A stretch of 64,000 nt of DNA, from NCBI GenBank assembly GCA_949358305.1, contig OX442319.1, positions 7,874,001-7,938,000 on the forward strand, written 5' to 3'. The stretch is from Strigamia acuminata. Its lineage: Eukaryota > Arthropoda > Chilopoda > Geophilomorpha > Linotaeniidae. The position numbers were made by a program, and so were the translations under genes. Positions 9,334 through 18,494 of this stretch are shown piece by piece (position 1 is the first letter of the stretch; every line of letters starts with the position of its first letter). The notes beneath the pieces were generated by a model that searched no databases, was not told the origin of the DNA, and was given only the letters and a program-made list of their open reading frames with translations.

Positions 9334-12300
9334 GATGTTTCTAAAACTTACATTGGAGCCTTCTACTAAGGTTTAAACACTATTTCTAAACATTCAGAGA
9401 CATTGGACTTGTGGTGTTTGTGCTAAGTCAACTGCGATGTGAAATGAGCTCAAAATTTTTTTTTCAAAATTTATTGCTTGGGTGTTTCTAAAACTTAGAT
9501 TGAAGGCTTCTACTAAGGTTTAAACACTATTTCTGAACATTCAGAGACATTGGTCTTGTGGTGTTTGTGCTGAGTCAACTGCGATGTGAAATGAGCTCAA
9601 AATTTTTTTCTTCAAAATTTAATGCTTGGGTGTTGCTAAAACTTATATTGAAGGCTTCTACTAAGGTTTAAACACTATTTCTGAACATACAGAGACATTG
9701 GACTTGTGGTGTTTGTGCTAAGTAACTGTGATGAGATCAAAAGTCTATTCTCCCAAATCATTGCTTGGATGTTGCTAAAACTTACATTGAAGGCTTCTAC
9801 TAAGGTTTAAACACTATTTCTGAACATTCAGAGACATTGCTCTTGTGGTGTTTGTGCTAAGTCAACTGTGATGAGATCAAAAGTCTATTCTCCCAAATCA
9901 TCGGTTGGATGTTTCTAAAACTTACATTGGAGCCTTCTACTAAGGTTTAAACACTATTTCTGAACATTCAGAGACATTGGTCTTGTGGTGTTTGTGCTAA
10001 GTCAACTGTGATGAGATCAAAAGTCTATTCTCCCAAATCATCGGTTGGATGTTTCTAAAACTTACATTGGAACCTTCTACTAAGGTTTAAACACTATTTC
10101 TGAACATTCAGAGACATTGGTCTTGTGGTGTTTGTGCTAAGTCAACTGCGATGTGAAATGAGCTCAAAATTTTTTTTTCAAAATTTAATGCTTGGGTGTT
10201 GCTAAAACTTATATTGAAGGCTTCTACTAAGGTTTAAACACTATTTCTGAACATTCAGAGACATTGGACTTGTGGTGTTTGTGCTAAGTCAACTGTGATG
10301 AGATCAAAAGTTTATTCTCCCAAATCATTCGTTGGATGTTTCTAAAACTTACATTGGAGCCTTCTACTAAGGTTTAAACACTATTTCTGAACATTCAGAG
10401 ACATTGGTCTTGTGGTGTTTGTGCTAAGTCAACTGTGATGAGATCAAAAGTCTATTCTCCCAAATCATTGGTTGGATGTTTCTAAAACTTACATTGGAGC
10501 CTTCTACTAAGGTTTAAACACTATTTCTGAACATTCAGAGACATTGGTCTTGTGGTGTTTGTGCTAAGTCAACTGTGATGAGATCAAAAGTCTATTCTCC
10601 CAAATCATCGGTTAAATGTTTCTAAAACTTACATTGGAGCCTTCTACTAAGGTTTAAACACTATTTCTGAACATTCAGAGACATTGGTCTTGTGGTGTTT
10701 GTGCTAAGTCAACTGTGATGAGATCAAAAGTCTATTCTCCCAAATCATCGGTTGGATGTTTCTAAAACTTACATTGGAGCCTTCTACTAAGGTTTAAACA
10801 CTATTTCTGAACATTCAGAGACATTGGTCTTGTGGTGTTTGTGCTAAGTCAACTGTGATGAGATCAAAAGTCTATTCTCCCAAATCATTGGTTGGATGTT
10901 TCTAAAACTTACATTGGAGCCTTCTACTAAGGTTTAAACACTATTTCTGAACATTCAGAGACATTGGTCTTGTGGTGTTTGTGCTAAGTCAACTGTGATG
11001 AGATCAAAAGTCTATTCTCCCAAATCATCGGTTAAATGTTTCTAAAACTTACATTGGAGCCTTCTACTAAGGTTTAAACACTATTTCTGAACATTCAGAG
11101 ACATTGGTCTTGTGGTGTTTGTGCTAAGTCAACTGTGATGAGATCAAAAGTCTATTCTCCCAAATCATCGGTTGGATGTTTCTAAAACTTACATTGGAGC
11201 CTTCTACTAAAGTTTAAACACTATTTCTGAACATTCAGAGACATTGGTCTTGTGGTGTTTGTGCTAAGTCAACTGTGATGAGATCAAAAGTCTATTCTCC
11301 CAAATCATTGGTTGGATGTTTCTAAAACTTACATTGGAGCCTTCTACTAAGGTTTAAACACTATTTCTGAACATTCAGAGACATTGGTCTTGTGGTGTTT
11401 GTGCTAAGTCAACTGTGATGAGATCAAAAGTCTATTCTCCCAAATCATCGGTTAAATGTTTCTAAAACTTACATTGGAGCCTTCTACTAAGGTTTAAACA
11501 CTATTTCTGAACATTCAGAGACATTGGTCTTGTGGTGTTTGTGCTAAGTCAACTGTGATGAGATCAAAAGTCTATTCTCCCAAATCATCGGTTGGATGTT
11601 TCTAAAACTTACATTGGAGCCTTCTACTAAGGTTTAAACACTATTTCTGAACATTCAGAGACATTGGTCTTGTGGTGTTTGTGCTAAGTCAACTGTGATG
11701 AGATCAAAAGTCTATTCTCCCAAATCATCGGTTGAATGTTTCTAAAACTTACATTGGAGCCTTCTACTAAGGTTTAAACACTATTTCTGAACATTCAGAG
11801 ACATTGGTCTTGTGGTGTTTGTGCTAAGTCAACTGTGATGAGATCAAAAGTCTATTCTCCCAAATCATTGGTTGGATGTTTCTAAAACTTACATTGGAGC
11901 CTTCTACTAAGGTTTAAACACTATTTCTGAACATTCAGAGACATTGGTCTTGTGGTGTTTGTGCTAAGTCAACTGTGATGAGATCAAAAGTCTATTCTCC
12001 CAAATCATTGGTTGGATGTTTCTAAAACTTACATTGGAGCCTTCTACTAAGGTTTAAACAATATTTCTGAACATTCAGAGACATTGGTCTTGTGGTGTTT
12101 GTGCTAAGTCAACTGTGATGAGATCAAAAGTCTATTCTCCCAAATCATCGGTTAAATGTTTCTAAAACTTACATTGGAGCCTTCTACTAAGGTTTAAACA
12201 CTATTTCTGAACATTCAGAGATATTAGTCTTGTGGTGTTTGTGCTAAGTCAACTGTGATGAGATCAAAAGTCTATTCTCCCAAATCATCGGTTGAATGTT

Positions 12301-13211
12301 TCTAAAACTACATTGGAGCCTTCTACTAAGGTTTAAACACTATTTCTGAACATTCAGAGACATTGGTCTTGTGGTGTTTGTGCTAAGTCAACTGTGATGA
12401 GATCAAAAGTCTATTCTCCCAAATCATCGGTTGGATGTTTCTAAAACTTACATTGGAGCCTTCTACTAAGGTTTAAACACTATTTCTGAACATTCAGAGA
12501 CATTGGTCTTGTGGTGTTTGTGCTAAGTCAACTGCGATGTGAAATAAGCTCAAAATTTTTTTTTCAAAATTTATTGCTTGGGTGTTGCTAAAACTTACAT
12601 TGAAGGCTTCTACTAAGGTTTAAACACTATTTCTAAACATTCAGAGACATTGGTCTTGTGGTGTTTGTGCTAAGTCAACTGTGATGAGATCAAAAGTCTA
12701 TTCTCCCAAATCATCGGTTGGATGTTTCTAAAACTTACATTGGAGCCTTCTACTAAGGTTTAAACACTATTTCTGAACATTCAGAGACATTGGACTTGTG
12801 GTGTTTGTGCTAAGTCAACTGCGATGTGAAATGAGCTCAAAATTTTTTTTTCAAAATTTATTGCTTGGGTGTTGCTAAAACTTAGATTGAAGGCTTCTAC
12901 TAAGGTTTAAACACTATTTCTGAACATTCAGAGACATTGGTCTTGTGGTGTTTGTGCTAAGTCAACTGCGATGTGAAATGAGCTCAAAATTTTTTCTTCA
13001 AAATTTATTGCTTGGGTGTTGCTAAAACTTAGATTGAAGGCTTCTACTAAGGTTTAAACACTATTTCTGAACATTCAGAGACATTGGTCTTGTGGTGTTT
13101 GTGCTAAGTCAACTGCGATGTGAAATGAGCTCAAAATTTTTTTCTTCAAAATTTAATGCTTGGGTGTTGCTAAAACTTATATTGAAGGCTTCTACTAAGG
13201 TTTAAACACTA
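9334..13211. repeat. Satellite array, part 1 (140/147-bp monomers)
   Basis: Head-to-tail monomers of two types. Type A is 140 bp, with the linker TGATGAGATCAAAAGTCTA and TCTCCCAAATCAT. Type B is about 147 bp, with the linker CGATGTGAAATGAGCTC, a T-run and ATTGCTTGGG. Both share a nearly invariant core of about 90 bp that contains the palindrome GTTTAAAC. From about 10600 to 11600 three A variants (GGTTAAATG, GGTTGGATG, TTGGTTGGATG) recur every 420 bp, a three-monomer higher-order repeat. No gene is seen. The array is cut at 13211 by the gypsy insertion and continues at 41150. Confidence 0.97.
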
Positions 13212-14207
13212 TGTCGCGCTCAACTCGGTCTGTCGCTGATACGTGGTATGAGTCACTCTCTGATCTCGCAATACCGCTTTACTCAAGCGGTTACCCAAAT
13301 AATGTAACACGGCAAGACAATGTAAAAGGTAAATATAATAAATGTATTTATTATACGGGAATATACAGTTAAAAGGGAATAAAATATGTAAGGGAATAAA
13401 AAGGTAAAAGGAAAGGGGTGTGAAGTTGGCGAGAAACTGGTCGAGGTCGTCCTTTGTCGCTGTGGATCCAAGATGGCGTCCGCGTGGCAACGTGGTGTCG
13501 TCTTGGGCCGGCGTGGCAATGAATGGCGTCCTCGTCTCACGTTTCTCGTTCGGTCCTTCGGGCTCACGCTGGTCGGGCGCGAGTGAATGCCTGAAAGGTC
13601 TTACTTCTGGTCTGTTGTCTAGGTTTAGGGTTTTTTGTAGGTGTCCGGCGATCACACAGCGGCGGACGCTTGGTGGTTCCCGGCGATACACACAGCGGCG
13701 GGAACGCTCGTCGTGGTTACTGCAATTTAGGCTTGTGCGACCGTTTGTCTGCACAACTCGCTAAATTGGAGTAGGTTTACTATTTCTAGCTGGCTTGCTA
13801 AAATAGTGTGGTAATCTTGTTTCGCAGGTTACTCTGCGGAGGTTAACACAAATCAATCGTACTCACGTTGAAAGTCCCTTGTCCTAGGTCACTCCTGAAG
13901 TCTTTGTACTTAGGCTTGATCGTTTTAGGACGTTTGGCTTTTACGTGTATCTTGGTTGATTTTTGTGTTGGTTCTGCCCGCTCAGTGCAAGGCGAATTCC
14001 TTTGCACAAAGCGGGGGGTGACAGGTGACTAAAGCCACCCAATAGTGGAGAAGACGAATCTCCCCCACTCCCCCAGGGCAGACGCCCGTCCATTGACTGG
14101 ATGTCAATGCTCTGAGGGAAGGGAGGCGCGCGTGCGACTCCCCTTCTTTACCCGTATGTAGGCCACGAGAGAAACTCTTCGTGCCCCACCCCAGTCGGGT
14201 CACCACA
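13212..14207 (-). repeat. Gypsy 3' LTR (996 bp)
   Basis: Direct repeat of 40154-41149, with TG and CA ends when read on the minus strand. The satellite target ACTA lies directly to its left. It includes an AT-rich part at about 13310-13410 and GC-rich parts elsewhere. ORFs of 60-180 codons within it recur in the other LTR only because the DNA is repeated; none resembles a known protein. Confidence 0.96.
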
Positions 14208-14224
14208 CGTCCCCCTCCCAGCTC
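14208..14224 (-). promoter_or_regulatory. Gypsy polypurine tract
   Basis: Read on the minus strand the bases are GAGCTGGGAGGGGGACG, directly before the 3' LTR. This is the expected place and composition of the plus-strand primer for reverse transcription. Confidence 0.8.
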
Positions 14225-14246
14225 TGACCGCCGGTGTTCGGAGCGA

Positions 14247-17120
14247 TCAATCCTTCTTGCTGGGACCCGACGCTGGATCCATCGCCTGGGCGAAACTCAC
14301 TCCAGGGACGGGCGGCTCAGCGCCGGGCGGCACAACGCCGGGCGGCAAAACCAGATCTCCAACCAAGGCTGAAGACTGGTCGCGGGGGTCCTCGTGCTCG
14401 GAAATGAAGCACAATGCGTGGCCGCCGGCTGGCTCGTACGGGGCACGTCTCCTCTCATGCAGCCAAACCCGCGGAATGAACGCCGAAAACCCGGAATTGG
14501 TGTGCCGGATCGCGTTCGCCTCCGCGGCCGTTCGAGGCGCACGGTGGGCCCTCAGCAAACGCTGATGGAGGATCAAATCGGTGGTCTGGCGCACCTGGTT
14601 GTGTAGCCAAACGAATACCGATTTCCCCTTGTCTCTCTGCGCGAGGATGAATTTGCGCGTCGCCGTCGTCATCGACAGCTGAGAGAACTCGTCACACAAC
14701 TTCTCATAATAGTTCGTCTGAAGCTTTGCCGCTTTCGCTGGCTTGGCGCTCTTCGGAACTACCGCTTGTTGGACAGTCTCTTCCCGCGCTTGTTGGGCTG
14801 CGGGAGGCGTCAGGCTCTGGCGAGCGGCGGACATCGTTGGTGGCGTCCGACATAACAAGCGTCTGGGCTTACCCGCCGCATTTGATAGGACGGGTGTCTG
14901 TGGTGTCGCCGCTGGTGGCATCGGTGGCGGCGGCGGAGGTGGAGGTGGAGTTGGGGCTCCACGTGAAGCAGTCGAAGAGGCGGCGTCGCTCTCCATCGGC
15001 TCTTCACTCGTGACCATCATTGCGTGTGACTGCGCTGACGGTGTTGGCTCCCACGTGGTAACGGCGTGGCGGAAGGCCATGCTCCGCAACTTATACCCCT
15101 CCCATTCGGGGTTCACCACGTCCCGGGTCAGCTCGAAGCGAGTCATCGCCGGGTTGGGGAGAATGGCGCTCCATTCCCCAACGAGTGCGCGAGGTATCTG
15201 CACACCCTCTCTGTCGACTACGGACCAACAGGCCATCGCCTGTCGTCCGACCCCAAAGAGCGAGGGGGTCAATAACTGGACCATGATCTTCGTCAAAGCC
15301 AGCTGTAGACTGCGCCGATTTACAGGGTTGCTGCGATCAGGATCTGCAGCGAACGCGCGCGAGTGGTGCCGCATCATCGAAATCCCCCACTCGATGAAAT
15401 GGCGCTGAGTGACGTCGGCGCCCTGCAGAGCAGCGGCGGCGGCTCTCGGGTCCTCCATCACAAATGCGAAGGCCAAGAGCTCTTCGATCGATGGATTGGC
15501 TGCTTCTCGAGCCAGCCGTGCGTTTTCGTCACGCTGTTCATACCACATCGCGGTGCGGTCGTGTCTTGCCTTGCTCGGGTAATATTCTCCGAATCGGGCG
15601 TTATGGCATTCCCGCGCAATGCTCTGGTGAACGGGCAACATCACCGAGTCGTCGACGGCCAAGTTCGGCGTAGTGCTCGAACCCGGCATCGGCGGCGGCG
15701 GCGGCGGGGGCTGCGTCGGCGGCGGCAGCGGCTGTGTCGGCGGCGGCAGCGTCAGGGACTGCTGTGCTGGCAACGGTTGCGACGTTGATGACTGCGTCGG
15801 CAACAGCAACGTCAAAGACTGTTGTGTTGGCGGTGGCAGCGTCGCTTGCACTCCAGTCGGCGTGACTTGGAGTGCCGGGAGCTGGCTTACAGTACTCGTC
15901 GGTGGAACGACGGCCGTAGGCGCGTTTTCTACACGCGGTCGCGAATTGACATATTCGCTTAACCACCGTGCCACTTCGTGTGGAATCACGGTACCATGCT
16001 CGACGACGCCCATCTTGCGAGCGAACTGCATCGCGGGGTCGAAACGAGACAATTTCTTGCGTTTCATCTGGGTGATGATCTCGCGAAGGTCCCGCGTGTC
16101 TGGCGCTAGGACGCGACGCTCCCCGGAAGATCGGCCACTCGACTTCGATCGTGCCTCTCTCGCTTCCTTCGCTTCGATTGCTTTGAGAGCGTGTTCGGGA
16201 AGGGGAATTCCTCGCGCCTCGCAGCGAGCGAAATACCGCTCTTTGCGGTCTCGTTTCCGCTGCTCACGATGAGTTAGCGGATGTCTGCCGACACGGGGAC
16301 GAGAGACTCGCTCTTCGTCACCCGAAATCCAGACTTCTCGAGTCTCTTTACCGTCTTTCATCTGACGGTTGACGAACACCCTTGGTCTGGTGTAATTCGC
16401 GGGGTCGCGCGGTGGCTGCGCTGACGTTCCCGCTCCATCGTTGACGGTCGAGTGCTGTTCGACGCACTGTTTCTTCGACCGTCCCGGGGAGCGCGATTCG
16501 CTGCCCCCGGTTCCCTTGGAGCGCTTGCGCTTCCTTGGGAAATTATATTTGGGGCCGAGAATTCCCAAATAGTGGAGTTGCCACATTTCAGCTTGTGACG
16601 TGAGAATCCCCATTCTCGGTCGCCACTGTGGCGTAACTTCTCCCTGCCGAATCTGCTCGCACCACAGATGTATATCGGCGGTGCTCATTCCGTCGTCTTG
16701 CAAAATCCGCTCTGCAACCGCCGGCGCAGTGTCGATTAGCTGCTGGCGGTAGTGTTGATACACTTCTTCGCGGGCCTCCTCGGTCTCGGCCGCTTGCCAC
16801 GCGAACAACACATGCTCCTCCGCCGGCCTGCCGGAGTATTGGCTCGACAGGGCCGGGTGGAAGATTGGTGACTTCGGGTCATCGATGCGAGCGAGCTCTG
16901 CAGCGACGACGTTTCGCACCGACTCCGGGAACGCGTCCAGGAGTGTACAATCGTTAACCCAACGCTTGGCGAGGGCGCGCGAAAATAATACGCGCAGGCG
17001 GTATGGCTTCGCATCTTCGCCAAAGCAGCGGCGCAGAAAATCGGGCAGTACGCCTCGATATATGCCCGCTCGCACTATGCATGCGGGGCTGAGCGCTCCC
17101 CATGTGTCTCGGAGCTCCAT
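14247..17120 (-). CDS. Gypsy ORF3, unknown protein (about 957 aa) in the envelope position
   Basis: I do not recognise this protein. It lies between pol and the 3' LTR, where errantiviruses carry env, but it has no cysteine-rich ectodomain, no C-terminal membrane anchor and no furin-type site that I can identify. Visible features: a GC-rich, highly charged protein; a basic, nuclear-signal-like cluster PRKRKRSKG near residue 197; two proline runs near 475 and 728; long Arg/Glu-rich stretches; and a compact central part (about 500-690) without low complexity. The same frame is open upstream to 17507 but begins there with TTG. I chose the ATG at 17120 because TTGCAG, a good splice acceptor, directly precedes it and base composition changes there. 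An alternative ATG at 17240 would add 40 residues with a hydrophobic segment. An unbroken 957-codon frame argues for a real gene. Confidence 0.7.
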   Translation of the reverse strand: MELRDTWGALSPACIVRAGIYRGVLPDFLRRCFGEDAKPYRLRVLFSRALAKRWVNDCTLLDAFPESVRNVVAAELARIDDPKSPIFHPALSSQYSGRPAEEHVLFAWQAAETEEAREEVYQHYRQQLIDTAPAVAERILQDDGMSTADIHLWCEQIRQGEVTPQWRPRMGILTSQAEMWQLHYLGILGPKYNFPRKRKRSKGTGGSESRSPGRSKKQCVEQHSTVNDGAGTSAQPPRDPANYTRPRVFVNRQMKDGKETREVWISGDEERVSRPRVGRHPLTHREQRKRDRKERYFARCEARGIPLPEHALKAIEAKEAREARSKSSGRSSGERRVLAPDTRDLREIITQMKRKKLSRFDPAMQFARKMGVVEHGTVIPHEVARWLSEYVNSRPRVENAPTAVVPPTSTVSQLPALQVTPTGVQATLPPPTQQSLTLLLPTQSSTSQPLPAQQSLTLPPPTQPLPPPTQPPPPPPPMPGSSTTPNLAVDDSVMLPVHQSIARECHNARFGEYYPSKARHDRTAMWYEQRDENARLAREAANPSIEELLAFAFVMEDPRAAAAALQGADVTQRHFIEWGISMMRHHSRAFAADPDRSNPVNRRSLQLALTKIMVQLLTPSLFGVGRQAMACWSVVDREGVQIPRALVGEWSAILPNPAMTRFELTRDVVNPEWEGYKLRSMAFRHAVTTWEPTPSAQSHAMMVTSEEPMESDAASSTASRGAPTPPPPPPPPPMPPAATPQTPVLSNAAGKPRRLLCRTPPTMSAARQSLTPPAAQQAREETVQQAVVPKSAKPAKAAKLQTNYYEKLCDEFSQLSMTTATRKFILAQRDKGKSVFVWLHNQVRQTTDLILHQRLLRAHRAPRTAAEANAIRHTNSGFSAFIPRVWLHERRRAPYEPAGGHALCFISEHEDPRDQSSALVGDLVLPPGVVPPGAEPPVPGVSFAQAMDPASGPSKKD

Positions 17121-17145
17121 CTGCAATGATGGAAACAAAATAATT
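17121..17145 (-). promoter_or_regulatory. Candidate 3' splice site for ORF3
   Basis: Minus-strand sequence TTTTGTTTCCATCATTGCAG ends exactly before the ORF3 ATG. A T-rich tract followed by CAG fits a splice acceptor, and the env of gypsy-type errantiviruses is expressed from a spliced RNA. I did not find a convincing donor. Confidence 0.45.
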
Positions 17146-17713
17146 AATGAAATCGCCAATAACACGGAGATAAATAGGGGGTGGGCTCGAGGAACGTCGC
17201 TGAAACGTGCGACCGCTCGTCGAGTCCTATTCCTGTTCATTGATTCGTCCTTGTCAGGAAGAAAAGAGTCTTCTTGGCACATCTGGTTCACGTCCAATGA
17301 TAACCACGAGACGGAATCGAGCGTATTAATCCGGAAATTTTTCTTCGGATTGCTTAATTTAAAATTAAACTGTAAATTTGTATTTAAACCAATAAATTCG
17401 CGAAATCGTTCGTGAAAATCTCCAATAACAATTTTAGAACATGTAAACAAATGTTCTTGTCGTGAATTAACTTGTAAAGAAATAAATTTGTCTAATAATA
17501 ACTCCAAAAATTCGGAGTTAAAGTCGAGTTAAAAAACGAATCTATAATAAATTAGTGTCATCGGGAAAAAATTCGCAAATAAAATAGCAAATAAAAATAG
17601 AAACAACGTTCTATAAATTCTTTCAAAATCCATCCAATAAATTATTCCCATTTCTGGAATATAAAAAGAAAGCTCGTTTCCTTTGTCTCGTTCGTGTCAA
17701 TTGTCGTGAGTCA

Positions 17714-17761
17714 TCTTCAAGGAGCGAGGCGACAGTTTGTCTGCTATCGCGTCCTTGAAGA
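17714..17761 (-). other. Long perfect-arm hairpin in gypsy spacer
   Basis: TCTTCAAGGAGCG (17714-17726) pairs with CGC-G-TCCTTGAAGA (17748-17761), 13 base pairs with one bulged base. The loop itself contains GACA and TGTC arms that can pair. The structure could act in RNA packaging or splicing; the sequence shows only the pairing. Confidence 0.6.
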
Positions 17762-18228
17762 CAAATAATAGGAGAAAATACAATCGCTCTCGCGATCGTG
17801 GATATTAGTATAATAATTATACACTATTTCGAACGCAGAGCGTTCATGTCAAGTATTAGTCAAGTGTATCTTTAATTCGACCGCACGGAGCTAAATCTCG
17901 TGCGGCGATGCCGACTACTACCTGATCGGGTGGAACTACGTTTATGTCCGGGTCCCAATTCTCGTCATGATGCTGTATTTCAAGCATTTCCTCGTCCCCT
18001 CCTTCCTCATCCATCGTGAGGATTGCGCGTTCAGTCAGACCACGATTAAAAAACTTGAAAACTTCTCGTAAAATGGATCAAAAACTTGGTTAAAAATGCA
18101 CTCGCTGTGTATCACGTGCGGACGACGATCAGCTGATTTTAGCGGAAGTCCGGGTGAAAACGAGGCAATCGTGGTGGGTTCTGGGTAATTTTACTCCAGA
18201 ACCAGGTGCTTATGACTGTGCGCAACAG

Positions 18229-18340
18229 CCCGTGCGCATGTTACGCTACGGGGCTCCTTTGTTTCTACGCCCGTGCGCGATCGCTGCTACGGGGTCTTTT
18301 GCACGCGGTATCCGACCCGTGCCGATAATTTTGCTACGGG
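18229..18340 (-). repeat. Three tandem bulged stem-loops, CCCGTGC...GCTACGGG
   Basis: Three related units begin at 18229, 18270 and 18316. Each has CCCGTGC, 9-10 variable bases and GCTACGGG. The arms pair over 7 bp with one bulged base in the RNA of either strand. The loops and spacers differ while the arms are the same. Confidence 0.6.
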
Positions 18341-18494
18341 TCCCGCGTTTCCACGCCATCTCGTGACGCGAATTCGACCGATATCCGCTTTGTTGGACTT
18401 AGCGAAATTTTCAGAGTCTCGGATTTTGATGGCTAGCGCTGTCGATCGGTCAATTTTTTTGTTTTTCAGCGTCGCCATCGACTCGTAACGTTTT

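Larger units (their letters stand above)
17146..18494 (-). other. Gypsy pol-ORF3 spacer with RNA hairpins
   Basis: About 1.35 kb without a long gene. The part next to ORF3 (17320-17700) is AT-rich, the part next to pol is GC-richer. It holds a strong hairpin at 17714-17761 and three related short hairpins at 18229-18340. A 63-codon ORF (18287-18478, minus) starts 16 bases after the pol stop and overlaps the three hairpins. I see no family match and treat it as doubtful. Confidence 0.6.

Noticed and set aside
13209-13764. Gypsy LTR ORFs (181, 94 and 114 codons) as genes
   Set aside because: They recur at 40106-40706 only because the LTR is repeated. No family match, overlapping on both strands.
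14743-16272. Long plus-strand ORFs (221, 141, 199 codons)
   Set aside because: They are antisense to ORF3 in GC-rich DNA; Gly- and Arg-rich translations mirror its Pro- and Ala-rich codons.
14247-17120. ORF3 as an envelope gene
   Set aside because: No ectodomain cysteines, furin-type site, fusion peptide or C-terminal anchor could be found. Only its position is env-like.
17121-17507. ORF3 start at 17507 giving 1086 aa
   Set aside because: The codon there is TTG, and the stretch is AT-rich spacer that merely stays open.
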